This document shows positions 19,912 through 27,429 of a stretch of DNA of 64,000 nucleotides, piece after piece. Made by a program: the position numbers and the translations under genes. The notes under the pieces are model-generated. The model made no database searches. It was not told the origin of the DNA and worked only from the letters and a program-made list of their open reading frames with translations. Positions within the stretch are counted from its first letter, which is position 1. The number at the start of each line of letters is the position of its first letter. This DNA is from Salinibacterium sp. PAMC 21357. GTDB lineage: Bacteria > Actinomycetota > Actinomycetes > Actinomycetales > Microbacteriaceae. The stretch covers positions 372,001-436,000 of the forward strand of contig NZ_AHWA01000002.1 of the NCBI RefSeq assembly GCF_000247645.1, written 5' to 3'.

Positions 19912-20485
19912 GATCGTCCTCAGTACGGCAGCGGCAGGCTGCGTTCAGCTTTGCCTCCGAACCGCATGAACGACTGTCCGTCGGCGCACCATTGCGCGAT
20001 CCGTTTCACCTTCTCCGCCGCGAGCCCCCGAGATGCTGAGGGAGCTCGTGAGGAGAAGTCAGGCAGGTGATCTGTCGCAGCAGACCGCAGTCAAGTTGGT
20101 CGTCGACCCGCAGCACGGGGATGCTTGGGTTGTCATGGACGATCTGGCGCATCGTCTTACTCTTCTGATGGCGGAGTCGTGTGGTGAGCCTTCTATCCCC
20201 CGCCGTCCGGGCTCGACTTCGCCAAGGGCGGGAACGACAATGCGGTACCGTCACCGTGCTCTGCAAGCTCGCGCATCCACTTGTCAGTCTCCGAACTGTC
20301 AGCCGGATCGATGAAGGCGAAGCCTGTTAGACCCTGACTGATCAGAATTATCGTCAGTTCCCTTGAAGACATTGGGGAAACGATGGCGTACCGCGAGGGA
20401 AGTTAGCGGGCCCCGTGCCGAGTATCGTGCGAACCGGTATTGCCTAGGTATTGCACAAACACCTAAAACTGACTCCGGGAACGAA
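19912..20485. other. Gene-poor stretch between lipoprotein and tRNA cluster
   Basis: About 570 bases without a confident gene. Short open frames occur on both strands with partly coding-like composition, the best plus-strand one at 20033-20314 (93 codons) and minus-strand pieces described separately. An eight-base direct repeat GGTATTGC occurs twice at 20434-20452, separated by CTA. No RBS, transposase motif or tRNA-derived attachment duplicate is visible. Best read as a decayed region or non-coding sequence. Confidence 0.45.
19920..20372 (-). pseudogene. Possible decayed gene in several frames
   Basis: Two protein-like minus-strand pieces lie in different frames. The first starts at ATG 20372 and ends at TAG 20193-20195 (59 residues, with GFAFIDPADSSETDKWMREL). 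The second runs 20090-19920 (56 codons, with EKVKRIAQWCADGQSFMRFG and ending AERSLPLPY). High third-position GC and a natural-looking C-terminus suggest one gene of about 150 codons broken by a stop and frameshifts. I cannot name the family. The opposite strand also has an open frame here, so coding direction is not certain. Confidence 0.25.
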
Positions 20486-20511
20486 AAAACCCCCGGTTTC
20501 CCGGGGGTTTT
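20486..20511 (-). terminator. Rho-independent terminator of the tRNA-Gly-Cys-Val transcript
   Basis: CCCCCGG-TTTC-CCGGGGG flanked by AAAA and TTTT on either side, immediately after tRNA-Val on the minus strand. A strong GC stem followed by a T-run on the minus strand makes this a clear intrinsic terminator; its symmetry allows it to work in both directions. Confidence 0.9.
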
Positions 20512-20515
20512 AGAG

Positions 20516-20587
20516 TGAGCGATACTGGGATCGAACCAGCGACCTCTTCCGTGTCAGGGAAGCGCGCTACCGCTGCGCCAATCGCTC
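20516..20587 (-). tRNA. tRNA-Val (anticodon GAC)
   Basis: 72 nt. Acceptor stem GAGCGAT/ATCGCTC with discriminator A; anticodon stem CTTCC/GGAAG with loop CTGACAC gives GAC; T arm contains GGTTCGATCC. CCA is not encoded. It reads GTC/GTT codons. Last of three tandem tRNAs on the minus strand (Gly, Cys, Val). Confidence 0.96.
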
Positions 20588-20629
20588 ATGCTATTTAGTT
20601 GTCGAAACTAGCTATAAACACTCGTTACG

Positions 20630-20700
20630 AGGTGGAGACGGGATTTGAACCCGCGTATACGGCTTTGCAGGCCGCTGCCTCGCCTCTCGGCCACTCCACC
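20630..20700 (-). tRNA. tRNA-Cys (anticodon GCA)
   Basis: 71 nt. Acceptor GGTGGAG/CTCCACC with U discriminator, as expected for tRNA-Cys; anticodon loop CTGCAAA gives GCA; T arm GGTTCAAATCC. It lies between tRNA-Gly and tRNA-Val on one probable transcript. Confidence 0.96.
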
Positions 20701-20705
20701 GCACA

Positions 20706-20736
20706 TGAGAAGTGTCAGCGAGGCTGACACTTCTCA
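20706..20736 (-). other. Perfect 14-bp hairpin between tRNA-Gly and tRNA-Cys
   Basis: TGAGAAGTGTCAGC and GCTGACACTTCTCA are exact inverted copies around a three-base loop GAG, filling nearly the whole 40-base spacer between the two tRNAs. There is no T-run, so an intrinsic terminator is doubtful; an RNase processing signal or a pause/attenuation site in the pre-tRNA is more likely. Confidence 0.7.
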
Positions 20737-20740
20737 ATCG

Positions 20741-20812
20741 AGCGGATGACGAGATTCGAACTCGCGACCCTAACCTTGGCAAGGTTATGCGCTACCACTG
20801 CGCCACATCCGC
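20741..20812 (-). tRNA. tRNA-Gly (anticodon GCC)
   Basis: 72 nt. Acceptor GCGGATG/CATCCGC with U discriminator; anticodon stem TAACC/GGTTA with loop TTGCCAA gives GCC; T arm GAGTTCGAATCTC. First of the three minus-strand tRNAs; its promoter should lie in 20813-20928, shared with the divergent tRNA-Val(CAC). Confidence 0.96.
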
Positions 20813-20928
20813 ATTTGCAAGCTATTCGGTTACCCGTTTTCGCGTGCTAGATGACTGTATACGAAGAGTGCGCGAAGTTCCAATTCGAGGGTGAGCGTGT
20901 CGTTCAGATATGCGAAGATTGCCCTGCA

Positions 20929-21001
20929 GGGCGATTGGCGCAGTTGGTAGCGCGCTTCCTTCACACGGAAGAGGTCATCGGTTCGAGTCCGGTATCGCCC
21001 A
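20929..21001 (+). tRNA. tRNA-Val (anticodon CAC)
   Basis: 73 nt. Acceptor GGGCGAT/ATCGCCC with discriminator A; anticodon stem CTTCC/GGAAG with loop TTCACAC gives CAC, reading GTG; T arm CGGTTCGAGTCCG. It is divergent from the Gly-Cys-Val cluster and shares most of its anticodon-arm sequence with tRNA-Val(GAC). Confidence 0.96.
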
Positions 21002-21103
21002 CTCGATAGTGACACCCAGACTTCTCGGTTGCGGTGCCCGACAGGGCTGTGAACATGCCATTCGGGCCCCTAGTCTGCGTGCTTCAGCCGCTAGCCTTGA
21101 GGC

Positions 21104-21934
21104 ATGAATGCAACTTCCTCCGGCAGCTCGACGCCACTTCGCGAGTTCTTCCGTGGTGTCAGTTTTCTGTTCAAAGGTTTTCGCATTTGGGTATCTGCAC
21201 CTCGTTTGATGTTTCTCGGAATGATTCCGGCGGCCATCGTCGGCACTCTTTCCATCGGGCTGTTCGTCGCGCTGATTGTGGCGATCGAACCAATTGCCGA
21301 GTTTCTCACTCCGTTTGCCGACGATTGGGATGAGTTGCCTCGGGCAGCAGTTCAGTTCGCTGCGGGGTTAGCGGTCATCGTTTCGAGCATCCTCATCATC
21401 GTGAACGCGTTTGCGACGGTGACTTTGATGGTCGGCGATGCCTTTTATCGCAAGATTGCGGGCCACGTCGATTCGCGGCATGGATCTCCGGCGACACCAG
21501 CCCCGCAGGGTTTCTGGAAAGATGCTCGACGAGGATTAGCCGAGGGGCTTCGACTCCTGTTTCCCACTGTCGGCCTTGCACTGTTTGTTTTCGCGCTCGG
21601 CTTTATTCCGATCGTGGGCACCGTTGTCGCGGCCACAATCGGAGCTTTAGTAGGCGGCTGGCTTTTGGTAGTTGAACTCGCGAACATTCCGTTCGAGTCG
21701 CGCGGCATGCACCTCACTGCGCGACGCCGTGTACTGCGGCTCTCGCGTGCGAAATCACTCGGGTTCGGTGCTGCGACCTACCTGGTGTTCCTCATCCCCT
21801 TCGGCGCAGTGATTGCCATGCCCGCCGCCCTAGCCGGAGCGACGCTTCTCACTCGTTCACTACTCGGCGAGGATACGCTTGTCGGGAACACGGATGCGCT
21901 TGCCGAGCCTGCTGAGCAACCACCAGCATCCTGA
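21104..21934 (+). CDS. EI24 domain-containing membrane protein (CysZ-like)
   Basis: 276 residues. The EI24 family includes the sulfate transporter CysZ of proteobacteria. The N-terminus (FFRGVSFLFKGFRIWVSAPRL) and four to six hydrophobic segments (PAAIVGTLSIGLFVALIV; FAAGLAVIVSSILIIVNAF; GLALFVFALGFIPIVGTVVAA; TYLVFLIPFGAVIAMP) fit it, as does RGMHLTARRRVLRLSRAKSLGFG before the last TM. The role in actinobacteria is not settled. It follows the tRNA cluster, as in relatives, and its last 75 bases overlap the convergent Amt-like gene. Confidence 0.85.
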   Translation: MNATSSGSSTPLREFFRGVSFLFKGFRIWVSAPRLMFLGMIPAAIVGTLSIGLFVALIVAIEPIAEFLTPFADDWDELPRAAVQFAAGLAVIVSSILIIVNAFATVTLMVGDAFYRKIAGHVDSRHGSPATPAPQGFWKDARRGLAEGLRLLFPTVGLALFVFALGFIPIVGTVVAATIGALVGGWLLVVELANIPFESRGMHLTARRRVLRLSRAKSLGFGAATYLVFLIPFGAVIAMPAALAGATLLTRSLLGEDTLVGNTDALAEPAEQPPAS

Positions 21935-22936
21935 CGACACGATGAATGACCACGTTGCCGTCGCGATGACGCTGAGAAGCTGCTCCTGAAATATGGCTGT
22001 CTGACCGGTGAAGAGAAATCCTGAGCCGGTCGCCAATATTCCGAGCGAGAGAACTCCGAGGCTCCCGCCAATGAGGTGGGTGTTGACGAGAAAACGTAGC
22101 TGATTCCCCAAGGGCGAGCCCCGACGCACGGTGAAGACACTTGCCACGGCGCCGGTTATGAGTCCGGCAACGGCCGCGGAGACAGGCGTGAAGAGCGGCG
22201 CACCGGCGGTGACGGCGATAAGTCCGCTAACAATTCCGCCGGCGAGTGATTTCAGATTCACTACTCCGTGGCTAATCAGTTGCACGACGATCCATCCCAC
22301 TGCTCCGGCGACGGCACTGACGAGCCCGTTGACCATGATGAGACCGGCTGTGTCGTCTATGGCAAATTCGGCCCCTACGAGCCACCCAATCCACGAGACG
22401 ACGACCAAGGCCAGAGCAAGAATCCCTAGAGCCACGGGGACTTCTTTGCGAGCTCCGCGAATCAGGGATTTTCTTTCTACAACCAGCACCGCCAGCATTC
22501 CCGCACCGACTGCGACGCTCATCACCAACGCACCCCCGTGATCGATGGGAGCCACGCCCAGCGGGATTGAGGCGCCAAAGGGTTCAAAGGTTCGGATTGC
22601 CGTGGGGATGAACACGCCGACGGTCCACACGGATCCGTAAATGACGCCTCGCGCGAAAGTAGCCCCCGCACTTCGAGCCACCAAAGTCACGAGGAAGCAA
22701 CATATTCCGCCAAGCAACGCAAGCGACGGCATCATGATCCCTCGCAAATTGGATGCCATGACAGGCGCCAAGACTAACCATCCAAGAACACCAGGCGCCG
22801 CGCTGGCTAGCGACTCCGCCATCAGTCGCGTCCACGGCGCCGCCGGCAAAATACGGGCGTACAACACCATTAGCGCAACCAACAACAGAGTGAGAGCAAC
22901 CACTCCGATGGTCGCCGCTGCGAACTCTTCCGGCAC
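21860..22936 (-). CDS. Divergent ammonium-transporter (Amt)-like membrane protein
   Basis: 358 residues with about ten TM segments. The GTG at 22934-22936 has a near-perfect AGGAGGTT five bases upstream, better supported than the in-frame ATG 27 bases earlier. Amt-like landmarks run in order: IDHGGALVM (131-139) for DFAGGxVVH; LVGAEFAID for GFNAGS; GLVSAVAGAVGWIVVQLISHG; LAGGIVSGLIAVTAGAPLFTP for SGAxAGLVAITPAxGFVxP; NTHLIGGSLGVL (286-295) for VHGVGGIxGAL. The first pore His is Met139; the second is kept as His287. Channel function is therefore doubtful; a sensor or altered transporter is possible. No GlnK gene is nearby. Confidence 0.7.
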   Translation of the reverse strand: MPEEFAAATIGVVALTLLLVALMVLYARILPAAPWTRLMAESLASAAPGVLGWLVLAPVMASNLRGIMMPSLALLGGICCFLVTLVARSAGATFARGVIYGSVWTVGVFIPTAIRTFEPFGASIPLGVAPIDHGGALVMSVAVGAGMLAVLVVERKSLIRGARKEVPVALGILALALVVVSWIGWLVGAEFAIDDTAGLIMVNGLVSAVAGAVGWIVVQLISHGVVNLKSLAGGIVSGLIAVTAGAPLFTPVSAAVAGLITGAVASVFTVRRGSPLGNQLRFLVNTHLIGGSLGVLSLGILATGSGFLFTGQTAIFQEQLLSVIATATWSFIVSSGCWWLLSRLGKRIRVPDKRILAE

Positions 22937-23046
22937 TGTGAACCTCCTGGCGCCCAGTCTCATGTGTAACCGTGCACCTGCACAATGGCTAACCCAGAAT
23001 AACGCGCGAAAATCTCACCTCCACTGCGAGAGAACCGCGCCCGGCT

Positions 23047-24060
23047 CTACTCGGTGTTCGACGTAAGAGCGATGAGTCGGGAGACAGCACGCAAGTATTT
23101 TTTGCTATAACCGCCCGCCAGCATGTCGTCAGGGAACACTCCATCGAGAGCCGTCCCCTCAGCATAGATGCGCACTTGGGCATCGTAGAGGCGGTCCACG
23201 AACGCGACAAAGCGAAGGGCATCAGTCTGGTTGGTGAACGGATGCACGCCCGTCAGCCCAATCGCCTCGATCCCGTCAATCAGCTTCACATATCGCGAAG
23301 GGTGGACTCCCCCAAGGTGCTTCAGCACCTCATCGAAGGAATCGAGAGTGACGGTTCCGGTTAATTTCGCCACGGCGGCAGCGGCGTCATCAACCGCAAT
23401 GGCGTGAGCACCGGTGTCGCGGCGCCGGTAGTCGAGGCCGTCGATCCGGATCGTTTCGAATTTTGCCGAGAGCGAATCAATCTCTCGCAAGAAATCTTGA
23501 GCAGCGAAACGGCCTTCGCCGAGAGCGTTGGGTGGAGTGTTCGATGTGGCCGCAATCTTGGTTCCCGAAGCAACAAGTTCGGAGAGAAGGCGGGAGATCA
23601 AGCGAGTGTCTCCCGGGTCATCCAGTTCAAATTCATCGATGCACACCAAGGAAGCACCCTTGAGCAGCTCGACCGCCGGCGCGTAGCCCACCGCGCCCAC
23701 CAAAGCTGTGTATTCGATGAATGTTCCAAAGTACTTTCGGCCAGACATCTGATGCCATAAAGCCGCCAGCAGGTGAGTCTTGCCCACCCCGAACCCACCA
23801 TCTAGGTAGATTCCCGGTTTGGCGACCGGAGCTTTCTTGCGGGAGAACAACCCACCAGACTGCTTACTAGCCGTTGAAAAGTTGCGCATCGCCGCGACGG
23901 CAGCGCCTTGAGACTGGTAGTCCCTGTCTGGTCGATAGGAATCTAAGGTCGCGCCGGTGAACTGGCGCGGTGGCACGAGTTCGGCGAGCATCTGCGCTCC
24001 GGTCAACGACGGGATACGATCGACTAGACGCTCAGGAGTCGTCGGCGCAGTAGCGCTCAT
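23047..24060 (-). CDS. zapE: AFG1/ZapE family ATPase
   Basis: 337 residues. P-loop ATPase of the AFG1/ZapE family, linked in E. coli to Z-ring behaviour and in mitochondria to protein turnover. Visible: DGGFGVGKTHLLAALWHQM (Walker A), ASLVCIDEFELDDPGDTRL (Walker B), TSNTPPNALGEGRF (sensor 1), and the C-terminal FVDRLYDAQVRIYAEGTAL characteristic of the family. About 110 bases separate it from the Amt-like gene downstream on the same strand. Confidence 0.93.
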   Translation of the reverse strand: MSATAPTTPERLVDRIPSLTGAQMLAELVPPRQFTGATLDSYRPDRDYQSQGAAVAAMRNFSTASKQSGGLFSRKKAPVAKPGIYLDGGFGVGKTHLLAALWHQMSGRKYFGTFIEYTALVGAVGYAPAVELLKGASLVCIDEFELDDPGDTRLISRLLSELVASGTKIAATSNTPPNALGEGRFAAQDFLREIDSLSAKFETIRIDGLDYRRRDTGAHAIAVDDAAAAVAKLTGTVTLDSFDEVLKHLGGVHPSRYVKLIDGIEAIGLTGVHPFTNQTDALRFVAFVDRLYDAQVRIYAEGTALDGVFPDDMLAGGYSKKYLRAVSRLIALTSNTE

Positions 24061-24199
24061 TCTCAGCCTCGGTTATGTTTCGCAGTCTTACGGCAACGCG
24101 GTGTAATCAGCGGCGAATGCGTAATTTTCTTGGGCAAGGGACTAATCAAGCTTAGTTTGAAGCCCGCGCCAGTTTTTCCAATCACTATCGGAGGTAGTT

Positions 24200-25099
24200 A
24201 TGACTATCGAACGCGACCCGGCCCCCCAATTCGTTGAGTTCTCCAGCCCTGAACGATTGGTCTCTGCTGACTGGCTTGAAGAACGTCTCGAGACCCCCGG
24301 TTTGGTCGTTGTCGAGTCTGACGAAGACGTATTGCTCTACGAAACCGGGCACATCCGTGGTGCAGTCAAGATCGACTGGCACACAGATTTGAACGATCCG
24401 GTCACTCGGGATTACATCGACGGCGAAGGATTTGCCGAACTCATGTCTCGCAGCGGAATCTCGCGCGACACCACGGTTGTTATCTACGGGGATAAAACAA
24501 ACTGGTGGGCCGCCTACGCCCTCTGGGTCTTCACCCTCTTTGGACACGACGACGTTCGCTTGCTTGACGGCGGTCGCGCAAAATGGGAGGCAGATGGCCG
24601 CGAGTACACGCTAGAAGCCCCCACCCCGAAGCCAACGGAATATCCGATTGTCGAACGCAACGACTCGACGATTCGCGCCTTCCGCGATGATGTTTTGACC
24701 CATCTCGGCAATCCCCTGATCGATGTGCGGTCTCCAGAGGAGTACAGCGGAGAGCGCACAACAGCTCCCGCGTATCCCGAAGAGGGCGCTCTGCGCGCAG
24801 GTCATATCCCGAGCGCACAAAGTGTGCCGTGGTCGAAGGCCGTAGCAGATGACGGAACCTTCCGGCCGCTGAGCGAACTCAACGAGATCTACCGTGATGG
24901 CGCAGGCCTGAAGGATGGCGATGACATCGTCGCTTATTGCCGCATCGGTGAGCGTTCAAGCCACACCTGGTTTGTGCTGAACTACCTCATGGGCTTCGAG
25001 AACGTTCGCAACTACGACGGATCGTGGACCGAATGGGGTTCTTTGGTTGCTGTTCCCATCGTCATCGGCACAGATCCTGGCGAGGTTCCTTCGCGTTAG
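24200..25099 (+). CDS. Thiosulfate sulfurtransferase (tandem rhodanese)
   Basis: 299 residues with two rhodanese domains. The N-terminal inactive domain has [19 protein letters not shown]; the C-terminal domain has [17 protein letters not shown] and the active-site loop YCRIGERSS with catalytic Cys247. It transfers sulfane sulfur to cyanide or another thiophilic acceptor. ATG 24200 has GGAGG nine bases upstream. The sufE gene follows after nine bases, suggesting sulfur-relay or Fe-S assembly use rather than cyanide detoxification alone. Confidence 0.95.
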   Translation: MTIERDPAPQFVEFSSPERLVSADWLEERLETPGLVVVESDEDVLLYETGHIRGAVKIDWHTDLNDPVTRDYIDGEGFAELMSRSGISRDTTVVIYGDKTNWWAAYALWVFTLFGHDDVRLLDGGRAKWEADGREYTLEAPTPKPTEYPIVERNDSTIRAFRDDVLTHLGNPLIDVRSPEEYSGERTTAPAYPEEGALRAGHIPSAQSVPWSKAVADDGTFRPLSELNEIYRDGAGLKDGDDIVAYCRIGERSSHTWFVLNYLMGFENVRNYDGSWTEWGSLVAVPIVIGTDPGEVPSR

Positions 25100-25108
25100 A
25101 CTTAATCG

Positions 25109-25546
25109 ATGAGTGAGCAGCAGATCCCGACCCAGTTGGCTGAAATCCGCGACGATTTCTTGAGCCTTGAGCTTCGGGATCGGCTGCAGCTTCTCCTCGA
25201 ATTTTCTAACGAGCTTCCAGAACTGCCTGATCGGTATCGGGATCACCCGGACTTGTTTGAGCGAGTTGAGGAGTGCCAGTCCCCCGTCTTTATATTCATT
25301 GAAGTCGAGAACGACACCGTTCGGATGTTCGCAACCGCACCGCCCGAGGCGCCGACGACTCGAGGCTTTGCGTCGATCTTGGCGCAAGGTCTCTCTGGCC
25401 TCAGCACGACAGAGGTCTTAGAGCTTTCGGACGATTTTCCGCAGTCGCTCGGCCTGTCAAAAGCCGTAAGCCCTCTGCGCTTGCGAGGGATGACGGGAAT
25501 GCTCGCCCGGGCAAAGCGTCAAATTCGCCTCAAGACTCTCAGTTAG
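25109..25546 (+). CDS. SufE family sulfur-acceptor protein
   Basis: 145 residues. SufE proteins take persulfide sulfur from a cysteine desulfurase or rhodanese for Fe-S assembly. The acceptor Cys lies in RVEECQSPVFIFIEV; the rest of the fold is seen in RGFASILAQGLSGLSTTEVL and LRGMTGMLARAKRQI. It is cotranscribed with the rhodanese. The stop overlaps the convergent hydrolase by eight bases. Confidence 0.92.
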   Translation: MSEQQIPTQLAEIRDDFLSLELRDRLQLLLEFSNELPELPDRYRDHPDLFERVEECQSPVFIFIEVENDTVRMFATAPPEAPTTRGFASILAQGLSGLSTTEVLELSDDFPQSLGLSKAVSPLRLRGMTGMLARAKRQIRLKTLS

Positions 25547-26753
25547 CCGAATCCGTCGCGTGGGCGTCGGCGGTGCGCTCGCCGAGTTGAATGCTCAGCC
25601 AAGAGCGAATCGCGGTAAGCCAACGTTCACTGTCGTAGTTCCACAGTCTCGTGTGTCCGGCAACGTCGAACTCTTCGTAGGTGACGATGTCTGGTCGAAG
25701 CTCGGCGAGGGCGCGCGAGGGGCCCACCGGTACGTAGGCGTCGCCAGCACTGTGCATCAGCAGAATCGGACGATCTAGTTCTGCTGCGCGCTCAACGAAA
25801 TTCATTGACGGAAAGTCCAGCGGATTTGCGGTTCCGACAAGCAGTTGCGCTTGTTCGCCGGAAAGTACCGCCTGGGCCGCGCGCTGAATGGGTGTCGGAA
25901 TCCGATTAATCGTTCCGTGTAACTCAAGAATGGGCCCCCAAGCCACGACCGGGGAATCGAGCACGAGACCGATAATCATGTCGCGGTTCGGCGAACGCAT
26001 CAGCGTTTGCAGCGCTGTTGCGCCACCCATTGACCATCCCATCAGAATGATGCGCGTAGCTCCCGCAGACCGCGCGTAGCTAATTGCAGCGTCAACATCT
26101 CGATATTCGGTAGAGCCGAGGCCGTAACGGTGGTCTGCAGAGTTGGGCGCTTCCGTATCGTTTCGGTACGAAATCGACAAAGAGGTCACACCAGCGTCGT
26201 AGAACTCCTTGAGTGCGCGCACCGTCTCTGGTCGCTGGACACCGCGGCCGTGGATGTGAATCGCCCACGTCGAACTTTCTCGTGCTGCAGGAACGAGCCA
26301 GGCCGGCGCCTGGCCCAACTCAGTCTCAACGAGCACGCCAGAATACGCGAGCCCGAGCTCAGCGGGATTTAGGTAGAACCATCCGCTGGTTCGCGCGTTG
26401 TCGCCGGCTTTAGGCTGACCGAATTGCACGGAAAGCAATTCGCGGGCGACCCACCGCGGGCTCTCAGAAATTACCGCGCCAATGCGGGCGTGGCCGGTGC
26501 TATCGGCGAACCACAAACTAAAGCGACCGTGTGCACGACTCTCCGGCGAAGCTGAGAGCACTACAGTCGACTCCCCCAGCGCGAGAATCCGTAATTCACT
26601 CTCCGCGCGCCCAGGCGGTGTCACCAACCGCCGCGCGAACAGCACCGAAAGAACCGCGCTCGACGCCGCTGCGACGATTCCGATCGTTGCGGCGCCGATC
26701 GCGATACCACTAATGATTCCCGTGACGACGCGCACTCGTCCTGCTTCCCGCAT
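25539..26753 (-). CDS. Alpha/beta hydrolase with N-terminal membrane anchor
   Basis: 404 residues from the ATG at 26751-26753, which has GGAGG seven bases upstream; an ATG 45 bases earlier is less well placed. A hydrophobic helix (VVTGIISGIAIGAATIGIVAAASSAV) anchors it near residues 9-35. After an N-terminal beta-rich region, the hydrolase core shows a HIHGRG oxyanion segment, nucleophile Ser in GWSMGGATALQ, Asp in HSAGDAYVPVGPS and His in GHTRLWNYDS. It is probably an esterase or peptidase of unknown substrate. Confidence 0.87.
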   Translation of the reverse strand: MREAGRVRVVTGIISGIAIGAATIGIVAAASSAVLSVLFARRLVTPPGRAESELRILALGESTVVLSASPESRAHGRFSLWFADSTGHARIGAVISESPRWVARELLSVQFGQPKAGDNARTSGWFYLNPAELGLAYSGVLVETELGQAPAWLVPAARESSTWAIHIHGRGVQRPETVRALKEFYDAGVTSLSISYRNDTEAPNSADHRYGLGSTEYRDVDAAISYARSAGATRIILMGWSMGGATALQTLMRSPNRDMIIGLVLDSPVVAWGPILELHGTINRIPTPIQRAAQAVLSGEQAQLLVGTANPLDFPSMNFVERAAELDRPILLMHSAGDAYVPVGPSRALAELRPDIVTYEEFDVAGHTRLWNYDSERWLTAIRSWLSIQLGERTADAHATDSAN

Positions 26754-26832
26754 CCGAAAACCTCCGTCTCGCAGCCGCACAGACGCGGCGTGCCTCACTA
26801 GCGATCGCTCCCCTAAAGCCTAATCTTCAGTC

Positions 26833-27429
26833 GTGCCTGATTCGCCAGCTGGACCAACACCGCCCGCAGTTTTCGTTGCCGCGGTTGAGTCACTTCGTGC
26901 TGCAGCCTTGCGCACCGAACTAGCGGTAACAGAAATCACGGCACCTTCACAGATTGCGCCGTGGTCATTTGCCCTTGCTGCGGATGTCACTCCTGCACGT
27001 CATGGTGAAGACTCTGATCTCGGCACCGGTCGCTTTGTGCTCCTCTATGACCCCGAAGTTCCGGATGCGTGGGACAGCGAGTTCCGCATCATTTGCTTCG
27101 CCCAAGCTCCCCTTGAACCAGAAATTGGTGTCGATCCTTTCTTGAGCGAAGTGACATGGTCCTGGCTCGTTGACGCTCTCGACAGCCGCGGCGCCACGTA
27201 CGACCAAGTTTCCGGCACAGCGACGCGAATTCTCTCGACAGGGTTCGGCGAACTCGAGTCACAACCCGACGGTGCACAAATTGAATTGCGCGCCTCGTGG
27301 AGCCCGAAAGATCTCAGTATGTCCGCACATGTGGAAGGCTGGAGTGAGTTGGTCTGCATGCTTGCCGGCCTACCACCAACGATTGAAGGAGTCACCCTGT
27401 TGTCGGCCCGTAAAGTTGGACGTGAATAG
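26833..27429 (+). CDS. DUF3000 domain-containing protein
   Basis: 198 residues, GTG start. An actinobacterial protein of unknown function found almost always directly upstream of RNase D, as here. Family features: the ITAPSQIAPWSFALAADV opening, SDLGTGRFVLLYDPEVPDAW, LSEVTWSWLVDALDSRGA, and ELRASWSP with SAHVEGWSELVCMLAGLPP near the end. Its stop lies inside the RNase D start region (8-base overlap), so the pair is translationally coupled. Confidence 0.93.
   Translation: MPDSPAGPTPPAVFVAAVESLRAAALRTELAVTEITAPSQIAPWSFALAADVTPARHGEDSDLGTGRFVLLYDPEVPDAWDSEFRIICFAQAPLEPEIGVDPFLSEVTWSWLVDALDSRGATYDQVSGTATRILSTGFGELESQPDGAQIELRASWSPKDLSMSAHVEGWSELVCMLAGLPPTIEGVTLLSARKVGRE

Noticed and set aside
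20400-20520. Possible tRNA-Val attachment-site duplicate in the gene-poor region
   Set aside because: No copy of the tRNA 3' end longer than a few bases was found there.
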